DNA from: Thereva unica | Taxonomy: Eukaryota; Arthropoda; Insecta; Diptera; Therevidae | Reading direction: 5' to 3' | NCBI GenBank assembly: GCA_949987705.1 | Contig: OX465286.1 | Location: 6,983,445-7,047,444 of the forward strand | DNA: 64,000 bases | The notes under the pieces: model-generated | The model's input: only the letters and a program-made list of their open reading frames with translations | Database searches by the model: none | Told to the model about the DNA's origin: nothing | Translations under genes and position numbers: made by a program | Part shown: piece after piece, positions 44,155 through 56,036 of the stretch | Position numbering within the stretch: position 1 is the first letter of the stretch | Layout of the letters: every line of letters begins with the position of its first letter

Positions 44155-44783
44155 AGAGAGGAGAGAGGAGTAAAATGAGGAGTTAAGAGGATTAAATTTG
44201 CATAATTTCTACATTTTTTTAAATGTTACATTTAATAATGAGTTAAATATTAAATTTCATCTAAAAAACGGTTGGTTCCTTGTGCGAATTCATATGTTAT
44301 GTTGACCGGTTGTTCTGCACATTCGGCATTTTGTTTTTGTTGTACTCATTTTGTTTACGGCGATTTTTAAAACTGGGATTAACTCCAAAAAAACAGAGGA
44401 TTACAAGGAGCGGAGCAGAGTTTTATACACATTGTCAAGTTAATTAATTCAAGAATTCAAGTCGTATGTTGCATAATATGTTATATTGTCTTAATTTTGG
44501 GGGGCGAACGGCTAACTAAGACCTCGGAAAGTGGTGGCACCCGATTTGTCACTTCTGTCAAGACCCGAGAAAAGTCACTGCAGACGAACACCTAGCAGAC
44601 CTGTTAGCAAGTCCTAATCCCACCTCCCCGCGGTGCCCCCTGTGGTACTTCTTCGGAAGGAGCTAACGGGAGACGGGCGAATGGCGAGCTCTATGCGCCA
44701 CAAAACAGAGTTTTAAGTCGGTTGGGCTGAGGGTTAGCAACCCGCTCCCATAAAAAAACACCATTGCTACGAATCGGCAAACA

Positions 44784-45000
44784 ATGCCTCGGAACGGGAT
44801 GGACAACATGACGACGACCTTTGCTTTTCGAACAAGGACACGAATCGGATATTGGAATGTGAGAACACTGCTGGCTGAGGGACGGCTGGATGAAGTCCTC
44901 AACAAGATGAATCGATATAAAATCAAGATCATGGGACTTAGTGAGACCAGATGGCCCGATGCGGGGGAACATATCTGGCCAAACGATGAGTCCTTCTTAT
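44784..45000 (+). pseudogene. APE endonuclease, N-terminal part
   Basis: Starts MPRNGMDNM and reads RIGYWNVRTLLAEGRLDEVL, then KIKIMGLSETRW with the catalytic glutamate of GLSE(T/V)RW. The last codon is split by the palindromic insertion at 45001. Removing the insertion and one TAT lets the frame run on without shift into 46851. The endonuclease nicks target DNA for reverse transcription. Confidence 0.88.
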
Positions 45001-46847
45001 TAGTCCATTCAAAACGCGGGGGGGGGGTGTTCCAAAATAACACCGTTAAGAAAATCGAACCCTACACGTTTTTGGGGTCGCTGATCACGAAAATCGAGGT
45101 CCCGCGGTCCCAAAATTAGGGCGTCACCCCTAAAAATGCAAAAAAAAACCCTTTTTAGGGGGTTTTCGCGATTATTTCAATAATAATGAAAACTAATGCG
45201 ATGAAATGCACTTTTTTAATATTTATTTGCGAAGGGGGTAGATTTATACTAAATTTAGGCGAGCTTAATGGTAAGGGTACCCCTAAAGGGTTGAAAGTAC
45301 CCCTAAATTGGCGAAAAATGGCAAAAATTGTAAAAAAACTTTTTTTCAAGTTTTTGCTTCAAATTAGATTGTAGGCGTACTGTCAGGCAGAAATAAATTA
45401 TTTTCAACCCTTAGGGGGTTAAAACTACCCCTACAATATAGTTAATTGAAAACTAGGGGGGGGGGAGTTCCAAAATAACACCGTTAAGAAAATCGAACCT
45501 TAAAGGTTTTTGGGGTCGCTGATCACGAAAATCGAGGTCCCGCGGTCCTAAAATTAGGGCGTCACCCCTAAAAATGCAAAAAAACCCTTTTTAGGGGGTT
45601 TTCGCGATTATTTCAGTAATAATGAAAACTAATGCACTTTTTTAAATATTTATTTGCGAAGGAGGTTGATTTATACTAAATTAAGGCGAACTTACTATAA
45701 TAAAAACAACTTTATATAAAAAAAATTGAAAAATTTTTTTTTTGCTTTTTGTTTGAAATTTGGTTCAAAAGGTATTATCAGCAAAAAAATTAATGTTTTC
45801 AACTCTTAAGGGGGTGAAACTACCCCCACATTAACATTGTAATTGGAACAAATTGAAATTTATTGTTTTGCATTAAAATTTTATATTTGATGAAATATTA
45901 TTAAAACCTTTGGAATTTTTTTAACCCTCTTTCCTTTATCCACCCGCCAGCCACTGTCCGCCCTGTTCCGCCCGCGCCTCTTGCGCCACACGCTTGCTGA
46001 CGTCCCTCACCCACCCCGCAGTACGCCCCCAATCGAATTTGAAGCAAAAACTTGAAAACAACATTTTTTTACAATTTTTGCAATTTTTCGCCAATTTAGG
46101 GGTACTTTCAACCCTTTAGGGGTACCCCTTACCATTAAGCTCACCTAAATTTAGTATAAATCTACCCCCTTCGCAAATAAATATTTAAAAAAGTGCATTT
46201 CATCGCATTAGTTTTCATTATTACCGAAATAATCGCAAAACCCCCTAAAAAATGTTTTTTTTTGCATTTTTAGGGGTGACGCCCTAATTTTAGGACTGCG
46301 GGACCTCGATTTTCGTGATCAGCGACCCCAAAAACGTTTAGGGTTAGATTTTCTTAACGGTGTTATTTTGGAACACCCCCCCCCCCCCCCTAGTTTTCAA
46401 TTAACTATATTATAGGGGTAGTTTTAACCCCCTAAGGATTGAAAATAATTTATTTCTGCCTGACAGTACGCCCACAATTGAATTTGAAGCAAAAACTTTA
46501 AAAAAATTTTTTTTTACAATTTTTGCCATTTTTCGCCAATTTAGGGGTACTTTCAACCCTTTAGGGGTACCCCTTACCATTAAGCTCGCCTAAATTTAGT
46601 ATAAATCTACCCCCTTCGCAAATAAATATTAAAAAAAGTGCATTTCATCGCATTAGTTTTCATTATTATTGAAGTAATCGCGAAAACCCCCTAAAAAGGG
46701 GTGTTTTTTGCATTTTTAGGGGTGACGCCCTAATTTTGGGACCGCGGGACCTCGATTTTCGTGATCAGCGACCCCAAAAACGTTTAGGGTTCGATTTTCT
46801 TAACGGTGTTATTTTGGAACACCATAACGCGCGTTTTGAATGGACTA
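45001..46847. mobile_element. Compound palindromic DNA element (1847 bp), TAT duplication
   Basis: Perfect terminal inverted repeats starting TAGTCCATTCAAAACGCG lie at 45001-45018 and 46830-46847, flanked by TAT (44998-45000, 46848-46850). Each side holds two head-to-tail copies of a block of about 350-450 bp: plus orientation 45026-45460 and 45470-45850, minus orientation 46030-46380 and 46395-46820. Blocks share TTCCAAAATAACACCGTTAA, GGGGTCGCTGATCACGAAAA, AATTAGGGCGTCACCCCTAA and, in the fuller blocks, GTACCCCTAAATTGGCG. The centre (45850-46020) is not shared. No transposase frame. Confidence 0.88.
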
Positions 46848-46850
46848 TAT

Positions 46851-47310
46851 ATTCTGGGAGAAACGAAACTGAAAGCCGTAGGAGTGGCCTTGGCGTAATA
46901 CTCACTAAAGAAGCCAGGTCCAGCCTCATTAGCTGGTCACCAGTTTCTGAGAGGATTATTACCGTGCGCCTGCGTATCAGACTAAGAAGTACTACGGTAG
47001 TCCAATGCTATGCTCCAACTGAAGACGCAGAAAATGACATCAAGGACGAGTTCTATATGCGACTGAATGAGGTTTTTCGCTCTATTCCAAGGGGAGACAT
47101 CATTGTATTAATGGGTGACTTAAACGCACAGATCGGCCGTGACAACAGCGGCCTTGAACACACAATTGGAAACCAAAGCCTAAGCCAAGTTACCAATAAC
47201 AATGGTGAGCTTTTCGTTGACTTTTGTAGTTCCCACCAACTCATGGTAGGTGGAACTTACTTTTGTCACAAGAAGATACACAAAGAGACCTGGGTATCGC
47301 CCGATCCTGG
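46851..47310 (+). pseudogene. APE endonuclease, C-terminal part
   Basis: Resumes with YSGRNETESRRSGLGVILT, then ARSSLISWSPVSERIITVRL, VVQCYAPTEDAEND, and the catalytic IVLMGDLNAQIGRD, followed by GELFVDFCSSHQLMVGGT. The terminal WVSPDP is followed by sequence from the element's 3' end, so the polymerase was deleted just after the endonuclease. Confidence 0.88.
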
Positions 47311-47414
47311 TCGGAGCTAAGACCTGTCGCGCAAAACAGAGTCCGCGCTGGAGGGCAACTGTTTCCGCCCTATGTCCCATGAGGGATTAAAGGAGTTTAA
47401 AGAAGAAGACAGAT

Positions 47415-48800
47415 TTTATTAATTGTCTCTTATGCTAGCTATGAATAATTATAGTAGTTTAGAAAAAACAAATTACATGCCAATTATGTTATATAGTAGC
47501 TCAAATCAACCTGAGTCGTATTTCGTAGGTAAACTAACTCATCTTACACAAATTGTTTAAATACCTGAATTAATTAGCTTTGAGTGTGTACACCTCCTTT
47601 GGATATAAATATATGTATCTATATATATATATATGTAACAATATAGAAAAAAAATCTCGTCGTCCTATTTCAATTTAATACATGTAGCGACATCTACTAA
47701 AGGGCTTTATTTAATCTGTCCTAGTCCTAGTCACAAATCCTGTTGCATAAAGCTCTTTTCCGGAGATCCACAACACGCTGTGGAGCTTCTGTTATAAAAA
47801 ATGTTTAGTCCTGTGCAGGGACTAAGATTGCGTATAACACTATTGAAAGGGACTAGACTGAGTATTAATGAAACTATTTAGAATTTTTTAAACTGGGCAT
47901 ACTCTATTCGAAATTACAAAATGTTTATTTACTTTTAAAAATTAATAATAAAATAAATTAAGAATTTTTTTTTTTTTTTTGTGTGCAAAAGAGTTATAAT
48001 TATTGCTCAAGAATTTGCTCAATTTTTTATTAGAATGTTGTATTTGTGTGATTTAATAACATATTTGCAGATGTCATTGCCTACATTTATCTTAAAGGTT
48101 AAGTTCAGAGATAGAAGGTCGCCGTTTATTGCAATTAATCACCTTTTCGAACGAGATATATATAAGTAAATAATCAAAACAACAAAATAAGTGAAATTAA
48201 TGGCTCCGAAATTTTCTAAATCAATCATTCATAACTTTGTATTAAATGTCAAAAAATCGAGAGAACATTAATCAACCAGAGATGATCTCATCATTATTTA
48301 ATGGAGGGTGTTAAATTAAACCAATTTTTTCTATTTTCTACAGTAAATAAAATGGGTTTGCTGCAGTGCCTCTATACCAGGATGATAATGAAAAATCGAT
48401 ACACGACACCTATTACTGTAATAGTGTGTCAATCTTTATTATTATAGAAATGATATAGTTTTTGTGATAAGTTCAATGCCATATATAAGTTTATATAGTA
48501 AATCATTTTTCTTATTTTAGGAGACGTCCAGAAACAACATAACCTTTTTGGGGTTTTTTTTTTATTTTTAGGGCGAAGGACATTCAGTTTGAGATTCTAC
48601 ACCAGTGGTGATGGCAAACCTTTACTTTAACCCACAGGTTAGCCCACGCGTTGATTTTTACCAGATTTTTTTTATATCATAAAATAAAGAACAAGCAATC
48701 AAAAATATTTAAAAATAGTATATAATGTTGAATTTGTATAAAAAAAAATATATATATATATATATATAGTTGTCGCGGGACGTACGACAGAAGCGAAACT
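47415..48800. other. AT-rich sequence, no gene seen
   Basis: TA runs near 47620-47632 and 48750-48768, T run near 47967-47980. No motif-bearing frame. Confidence 0.5.
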
Positions 48801-48817
48801 TTTACGCATTTTTCGGT

Positions 48818-48880
48818 GGTACTAAATGGAGTGCTCCAACAGCCATTTTTGAGCACTCCAAATTTTTCCCACTATGGGGG
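48818..48880 (+). repeat. Minimal CCCAGTGGGAAA-family derivative
   Basis: AAATGGAGTGCTCCAACAGC followed by CATTTTTGAGCACTCC and AAATTTTTCCCACTATGGG joins the two ends of the family (41234-41720, 55397-58182) with nothing between. Confidence 0.65.
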
Positions 48881-49114
48881 TATGTAAAAAATAAATGGAT
48901 GCTAATATTTTATAGGTTTCCCAAATGTTCACAAATATTTTTATTTTGTATATAAATTATATGTTTCTTAACGGGGGTGTATTTTTACGGTGGCTCCGGT
49001 TGCTGCCATAAACGCCCAACGGCCAAGCTCTCGACCAGGAGGACAAAAACTCTGTGGTTAACTACAACATAACGACGTGCATAACCTTTTGACATTCAAA
49101 AAATCCCGTGGTTA

Positions 49115-50790
49115 GGGGTCGCCCATTAATTACGTGAGGGGTTTAGGAGACGTCGAGCCAATTTTTATCCAATCTCACGTGGGGGGAGGGGTGGTTGTGT
49201 TTTTCGGCAAATATGCATGTGCTATGAGTAGTGAACAGTGTAAAATTGCTAGAAAACTAGGTTAAATTGAGTAAAACATTTTTCGCCACTCCACATGTTA
49301 CTCCCCATTCACTTACAGGCAGCCCGGTAGGCACTGGGCCTTTCAGACCAGGTCGGCAGGCGCGGCCCGATGAAGGCCACAGATTACTCAGTCTGACTAA
49401 CGGATTAGGACTTCAGGTATCCGCCTGGCAGGCCGTAGCATGCACGTGAAGTCATGATTCCCTACAGACACGCCAGGCAAAGACAATAGCTTAGCACATT
49501 GGTCGGCAAACTGCGGCTCGCGAGCCTCATGTGGCTCTTTGTGGGGGGGAGGGGTGGTTGTGTTTTTCGGCAAATATCACGTAGTGAACAGTGTAAAATT
49601 GCTAGAAAACTAGGTTAAATTGGGTAAAACATTTTTCGCCACTCCACATGTTACTCCCCATTCACTTACAGGCAGCCCGGTAGGCACTGGGCCTTTCAGA
49701 CCAGGTCGGCAGGCGCGGCCCGATGAAGGCCACAGATTACTCAGTCTGACTGACGGATTAGGACTTCAGTTATCCGCCTGGCAGGCCGTAGCATGCACGT
49801 GAAGTCATGATTCCCTACAGACACGCCAGGCAAAGACAATAGCTTAGCACATTGGTCGGCAAACTGCGGCTCGCGAGCCTCATGTGGCTCTTTGTGGGGG
49901 GGGGGGGGAGGGGTGGTTGTGTTTTTCGGCAAATATCACGTAGTGAACAGTGTAAAATTGCTAGAAAACTAGGTTAAATTGAGTAAAACATTTTTCGCCA
50001 CTCCACATGTTACTCCCCATTCACTTACAGGCAGCCCGGTAGGCACCGGGCCTTTCAGACCAGGTCGGCAGGCGCGGCCCGATGAAGGCCACAGATTACT
50101 CAGTCTGACTGACGGATTAGGACTTCAGGTATCCGCCTGGCAGGCCGTAGCATGCACGTGAAGTCATGATTCCCTACAGACACGCCAGGCAAAGACAATA
50201 GCTTAGCTGCTTAGCTACGGCTAAGCCTTAGCATAACGGATTCTTAATTCAAGTGCAAAAGTGTTTATGGCCTCAACGAAAACTTTAAGATGGCTTCAGA
50301 CTCACGCCGTGAACACCCGCGAACGTGAGGGTGGTGAATGATTTTCGCGCCTTTCTTTCCATTCCGAGTGGATACGGAGTGAATTCTTGCCGTAAATTCC
50401 CACAGCTTGAGAGTGAATAGAAGTTCAGATATCTACTTCAGGCACGAACTGACAATGAATGTCCAATCAAACACAAAATTTTTAGTCAGTTTTCTTGGAC
50501 TGCAGACCCCATACACTTGGCGTCCCCGGTGAGTTGAACGGCGATACTTGGTCTCAAGGCGAAAACTTTCAGGCCATGGCCTGCCGGAGACCTTTTCGTA
50601 TATGGGAGCCTTAAGATATGGCTATATCGTACACAAAAAAATTTTATACGCGGTTATGCGAATTAAAGAGATAGTAGCATAGTAGCCCCTCAATTCTATA
50701 GCCGCAACCGGCCAGCAAAACGCGCGACTCGGTGAATTTTGCGGCGTACGAGCCAAGTAACACACAGACCCGTCAAAAGACCCTTAAGGC
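49115..50790. mobile_element. GGGGTCG-ended element, copy 2, with triplicated core
   Basis: The left end GGGGTCGCCCATTAATTACG after TTA (49112-49114) matches the terminus of 12166-13501. The body runs in the opposite orientation to that copy: GCAAAAGTGTTTATGGCCTC (50251) and CGTACGAGCCAAGTAACAC (50745) correspond to 13100-13120 and 12640-12660 inverted. A core of about 355 bp is repeated three times. No right terminal repeat was identified. Confidence 0.78.
49183..50205 (+). repeat. Three tandem 355-bp units
   Basis: Each unit starts GGGGAGGGGTGGTTGTGTTT (49183, about 49545, about 49906) and contains ATTTTTCGCCACTCCACATG and AGGCACTGGGCCTTTCAGAC, with spacing of 353 and 359 bp. Units 1 and 2 end in TTGGTCGGCAAACTGCGGCT, like the end of a Charlie-type hAT element; unit 3 lacks this. 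Differences are few, so the expansion is recent. Confidence 0.93.
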
Positions 50791-51049
50791 GCTGACAGAA
50801 TTACGCGGAATTGCGGTGCGGGCAATAATATATAGAATAAAATATGTTTATTCAAATACGATCTAACAGAATATTGTTTTCTACACCCTACTCTCAAAAG
50901 CTGCGTAAATTCTTTTCACATTAAATGGGCGAATAGGGCTTCCCGAGATTGTAGAGAATAGTATGAAATGTTTTTATTTAGTAGTGCCAGGGATAAAACT
51001 TTCTATACCAGGTTTTTGGGGCTTTTTTTTTGTTGAGATATTGGGTCCA

Positions 51050-51240
51050 AAAGTCCTGCAGCTTGGCCTATTGTACTATACCTCCTATTTATGGGCCAGA
51101 CCACTAAAACAAGTTGTCGCTTATACTTGACCGTTCAAGCTTCCTGGGTTCCTGACCGCACAGTCCCGTCTTCGGTCTATTGGGCTTTCCCAATTTAGTT
51201 CGCTAAAGCGAGTCGGTGTATGCTCCTCCACTCCGGCCCT
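51050..51240 (-). repeat. Family B 5'-region fragment
   Basis: The inverse of this stretch shares GGGCCGGAGTGGA, AGACCGAA-AC-GGA, GGAAGCTTGAACGGTCAAG and GTACAATAGGCCAAG with 33330-33500. Confidence 0.55.
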
Positions 51241-51249
51241 CCTTACCAC

Positions 51250-52540
51250 GCTCTGTAGTGAGTCTAGGGTTTTAGAGGAGAACGGCGGCGGTCTAGGTCT
51301 GCTTAAAGTCCCAAAGTAGGAGGGTTTTTTTTTACCTTCTTTTGGGGTCCCTGCTCCCCTGAATTATGAGAATATTTCCCCTAAATTATATGGGAGTTGA
51401 TGCTGCCAATTTTCTGGCGGGTCCAGAGACTCAAGCGTGTTAGTGGACGGACTTATGGTTGACCTATCCCCATCATATCCCTATCCCTATTCCTAATGGT
51501 TAGCCATCCTAGGAATGACATTACCCAAGGATTTCCGATGGAATTACCACGTATTCCAAGTCGCCTAATCAGTGCCTTCAATTTCTAATAAAGTGCAAAT
51601 TTCTCCTCCAGCCATCGAGTCTTACTGTCATATATACATATTATGGCCTCTACTCGAATACAATCCCTTTATTTGGGGCTTCGACTAAGCTTAATACTAA
51701 AGATTGCACAATGATGTTTCCAACGACAATACGATCTGGTTGTACAAAATAGTGTTGGATAGGGCACAATTATAAAATGAGTTTGTAAGAGTTGCCTCTT
51801 TTTTGTTTTTAGCCAGTACAATGACATACTTCAAATGAGGCGATGGGCTATTGTAATGCCATACGGACAAAAAAAAATCAAATTAAAAAAATAAATACTA
51901 ATGAAGATTCTAATATGCATTAAACTGCCTCAGAGTATGTAAGAAAGTTATGCCTCCAAAATATATATTTATATTTTACAATTTCACCTCGCATAATTTC
52001 ATGCTGGAAATTGTGCTGCCTTAAAACAAGTAAGAAATATCTCGCTTTTGCAGCCTCACCTTGCTTTATTGTAAGTTAACTGCCCTAAAAGAAGAAACCC
52101 TTGTCCCTCCATTTCATATTTACCTTGCCTTATTTATATCGATACACGCTCATATTCTAGTAGGACATTAGTTTTGAACCGAGACATTTACAACAAAAAA
52201 TTGAGCCCTTAGTACAATTTACCAGAATGTAAGGGACAAACGTACTGCCTCGTGTAAGTACGGCTAAGTTCTAGTACAAAGGGCGACTTTTACATAAAAC
52301 ATGTGACTGCAGGAATGATACCCGTCGATATCCTGTCGAATAAAGGCAAGATACTCGAAGCCCCCCCCCCCCCCCTCCGCCCGATAGGATAAATCTACTG
52401 AGGGTCGACGGACCCATAGACGCATCATACCAAAGATGCGGATCACGAGAGAGTGGGAGTTGTACTCTTCACCGGTATCTGCCGTAAATGTCCAAATAAA
52501 AAAGAACGATACTGAGCATGTCCTTGTGACTGTCCCTAGG
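51250..52540. other. Non-coding sequence
   Basis: A C run at 52364-52375. I see no exon, RNA gene or element that I can support. Confidence 0.5.
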
Positions 52541-52564
52541 ACACTTCTGTGACCTTAACTATTT

Positions 52565-52945
52565 TTAATGGTTTTATTTAGCTTGAGCTCGTATATTTAT
52601 ATCTTTGCGTCAAATCTTGCGACATCTTTTTCAACTACTTCTACCAAACCGATTGTTATGATACTTTGCACACACATTGACTTCTCGTGCAATCTGGCAA
52701 TTTTTTCATAAAAATCAAGATGGCGGACGTATTGTGCTCCGATTCCACTGAAAATCGGTATCGTGGGTTTTAGGACCACAAATGACGATTCTGAGGTAAA
52801 AATTTGAAAATTCACAAAGGCGGCGTCAATATAGCGGATGAATTTTACAAATGTGTTCTGAATCCATTGAAAATTGGTATCGGGCGGGGGTTTTTGGGCC
52901 ACAAATTGCGATTCTGTGGTCAAAATTAAAAAATTAAAAATGGCG
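52565..52945 (+). repeat. Interspersed repeat, copy 2 of a pair (longer copy)
   Basis: GGTTTTATTTAGCTTGAGCT, TTTGCGTCAAATCTTG, then ATGTGTTCTGAATCCATTGA and TTGGTATCGGGCG match 4880-5040. The copy adds TTTGCACACACATTGACTTC and a repeat of the GACCACAAATGACGATTCTG motif. Confidence 0.7.
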
Positions 52946-53191
52946 CTGGCAATTTGGTATAACATAACAAATCACTTGTACACAATTTTGTAAAAGTAAA
53001 AATCCAAATGACAATAAAAATAGGTAAAAAAATAACCCGACTTGTCTAGAAATATGTGTTTCCAAACCCACCAAAAAATATTTGAAATGCGCCCGCGCCA
53101 TGTTTTTTATTTGAAATCTGTGAAAAGTACCAGATTATTACTTAATCCGCTGACGCAGCGACACAAAATGCTTCGTGGTATACCACAAGAC

Positions 53192-54394
53192 CAGGGACGG
53201 CGCTTGAGTTTTTTTGCGCCCGGTGCACTATGCCCTATTGCGCCCCATAAGTTGTTCATTCGCAGTGAAAGACAATGGAAAAAGACACAATCACTCGCTT
53301 GATGGGAGCAACAATTTTCAAAATTTGTGCAAAATTTAGGATTGCAGCAGAATAATGCGTGCAACATAAAAAAAAGATTACATCGGCATGGGTCAATATC
53401 CAGCCCACAAAAATCTGATGGAAATGTTGTTTGCGGAGAAGAGAGTAGGAGAAGATGATGGAGTGGGCAGATTTTTTGAGCCCCTGAATTCTAATTTTTG
53501 ACAGCTGCGTGGTTTTTGTTGTTTTTTGTAACCCTTTTGATAGAAAAAGGGAAAAATAGTAATGGTAGAAGGGAGAATTAAAACTAGAAAACAACAACAA
53601 CAAGCTAAAGCATTCTGTGGTATCGTTCGTTGGAAAAGTTTGCTCTTGTGAAAACCCATGAGACTTTTCATTGAACCTCAAAAGGGTATGGACGATTACT
53701 GCCAATTTTTGTTGCTTGGCCCGTGTGGAACTGGCCTTTTTACTTTATTTTAGACAGTATTATATAAATTGAAGAGAAATTCTCGCCGAAAGGTTAAACC
53801 TAGGTTCAACTCAGTTCTCCTACCTGGGTCAAGTTGGTCTTTCACCTCATATACATACGCGGTTTGAGTTGTAATCGGGTTGAAGTGACATTTGTTTTGT
53901 TTATTTACCATCCGTGAAGTCAACTATCATCGTACCTTCCACAGGAATATAAAAAATTATTTCCTTGCGTCTTTTTAAAAAAGGAAACTCCATATCAACC
54001 CAAAGGTGAACTGCACTCGAGATCATAGACGATGATCGAAATTTCAACTCAACCTCGACTCAACGGTGTAAATAAATGTGAGATTTTTCTCTCACACTCT
54101 CCTTCACTTTGTGAGTAAAATCTCGAGTAACATGTCTTCAATAAAATTTGATGAAAATCCTGAAGCTTAAATCTCTGGAAATTTCCTGCACGAGGAGAAA
54201 GTATAATTCCCTCGATTTATTCTGGCATGAGAAAGTACAGGGGCAGAAATTAGGGAAAGTTTTGTAATTTGCATCTGTGAGAATACATTACAATTTCTTT
54301 TTTCCAAGTTCAAATTAAAATTTTGAATTTTCGCCCTCCATAAATTGCGCCCGGTGCAAGTGCACCATTCCCACCTATGAAAGCGCCGCCCCTG
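53192..54394 (+). mobile_element. Non-autonomous hAT element, copy 4 (1203 bp)
   Basis: The ends CAGGGACGGCGCTTGAG and GAAAGCGCCGCCCCTG are flanked by a perfect 8-bp duplication CACAAGAC (53184-53191, 54395-54402). The internal body aligns with copy 5 (GAATGCTTTAGC/CATTCG region, TTCATTGAA, AAGAGCAAACTTTTCC-like blocks), so these two represent a longer parent form. An AACTCAACTC element sits inside at 53788-54062. No transposase motif was found. Confidence 0.95.
53788..54062 (-). mobile_element. AACTCAACTC-rich element, copy 3, inside hAT copy 4
   Basis: AAACCTAGGTTCAACTCAGT, then GAAGTGACATTTGTTTTGTT and, at the right, CGAAATTTCAACTCAACCTC correspond in reverse order to 43734-44154. The terminal bases are lost. 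Confidence 0.72.
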
Positions 54395-54402
54395 CACAAG
54401 AC

Positions 54403-55390
54403 TAAGGCACCACTGCTACTATTGCACAATTTCTTTCCAGACGCCCGAATCTGAAGAAGGTTTATGTTCTAGTTTTTGGTACAGTTTATGATTTAAAATA
54501 ACACCGTATAACTTTTTTTTTTTTTTTTTTTTTTTTTTTCAAATTATTGAATAAAATATGTGTATGTTACTCACTCACCTTTTTTTTTCTTGGTTCCTTA
54601 AAAACTTTCTGATGTCATCATCATCATTTTGGAAAATAAAAGTGGAATTCCAATAAAATCCAAAAGAAATAAATAACGAACTCAAAAATATTGTGATGAA
54701 AGAAGGATAAGACAGGATAAAATTAACTGAAAATATACAAATAAAAAAAAAGAAATTATTTTAAATAATGATCAAATGCCGAGAAAAAATTAGTTTATTG
54801 TCTCAAATTGTTGTTTTTTTTTGGATTATACAAGGTTGTTTGTTATTTTATTTATTTATTTATTATTACTATTTTTTTCTTCATTTTGAAAATACTCCAA
54901 ATTTTATATATATATATATATGTATATATTTTTTTTAAAGTCTAATATCATTTACAACATTCTCTTAACCATTCTTCAAATTTCATTTACATTGATTGAT
55001 TCCCAATTAAATTTTTTTTTGTTTTTTTTTTTTTGCTTTTTTGTTTTTTTTTTTTCCTTTTTTTAATCTCTCCAAAAACCATTTATAATTTTTCTTTTAT
55101 ATTTTGTTTTTTGCCTAAACTTCATATTTTTGTTTTAATTTGTTATTATTATTATTAATATTATTAAAACTTGCTTGGTACTTAAAATAAATTATTTTAA
55201 GTTTAATTTTTTTTTTTTAATTTTACTAATTGATTTCACTTTTTTTTTTTATATATTATGATTGTAAATATTTATTATTTATATTTTATCGTGTGAATGG
55301 GAAATTGTTTGTTTATTTTGTTTGAGTTTTTATTAATACTGTTGCAATAGGTGTGTGGTGGTGGTGGTAGATTGTTCGGTGGTATAGAAA
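54403..55390. other. T-rich low-complexity sequence
   Basis: T runs near 54512-54539, 55012-55058 and 55207-55219, TA arrays near 54907-54930. No gene or element recognised. Confidence 0.6.
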
Positions 55391-55396
55391 GCCTGT

Positions 55397-55945
55397 CCCA
55401 GTGGGAAAAATTGGGAGCGATGCACAGGGGAGGGCACTTGGAGCACTCTCAAGGGAGCTTTCCTGGAGTTTTCATAAAATTTATAGAAAAAAAAAAACGG
55501 GCAATTACCCAGTGGGAAAAATTGGGAGCGCTGCTGAGGGGAGCTTATTTGGAGCACTGTTAAATATGCTACCGAGGGAGCATTACTGGAGCTTTCATAT
55601 ATTTTATAGAACGAAAAAAAAATGGGAGATTATCTTCCGTGACATAAAGCTCCCAGTGGGAAAAATTGGGAGCGCTGTACAGGGGAGCTTATTTGGAGCA
55701 CTGTTAAATATGCTACCGAGGGAGCATTACTGGAGCTTTCATATATTTTATAGAACGAAAAAAAAATGGGCGATTATCTTCGTGACATAAAGCTCCCAGT
55801 GGGAAAAATTGGGAGCGCTGTACATGGGAGCTTATTTGGAGCACTGTTAAATATGCTCTGCAGAGAGCTTTACTGATGTTTTCATAAATATTATAGAAAA
55901 AAAGAAAACGGGCAATTGTCTTCGTAACCATAAGATGTGGCATTA
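55397..55945 (+). repeat. Left tandem array, 4 units of 111-144 bp
   Basis: Each unit opens CCCAGTGGGAAAAATTGGGA and contains GGGAGCTTATTTGGAGCACT, GGAGCATTACTGGAGCTTTC and a TTTTATAGAACGAAAAAA block. The first unit is shorter. Confidence 0.92.
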
Positions 55946-56036
55946 GCATACTCAATAGCCCGGCTTTCATTCGATACGAAGGACAAGCAGCTTTGGAAGT
56001 GGTTAGAATTTAGTTGGGAAACTGCTTAGTTAAAGC

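Larger units (their letters stand above)
44501..47410 (+). mobile_element. RTE-type retrotransposon derivative (endonuclease plus 3' end)
   Basis: 5' leader (44501-44783), an APE endonuclease frame (44784-45000 and 46851-47310) and then directly the terminal region (47311-47410) with GGCAACTGTTTCCGCCC and an AAAGAAGAAG tail. The whole RT is missing, so this is an internally deleted copy. The endonuclease is split by the 1847-bp palindromic element at 45001-46847. Confidence 0.83.

Noticed and set aside
49267..50161. Three near-identical 60-residue open frames
   Set aside because: They are the same frame in the three tandem 355-bp units; there is no start context, domain or homologous frame in the other copy.
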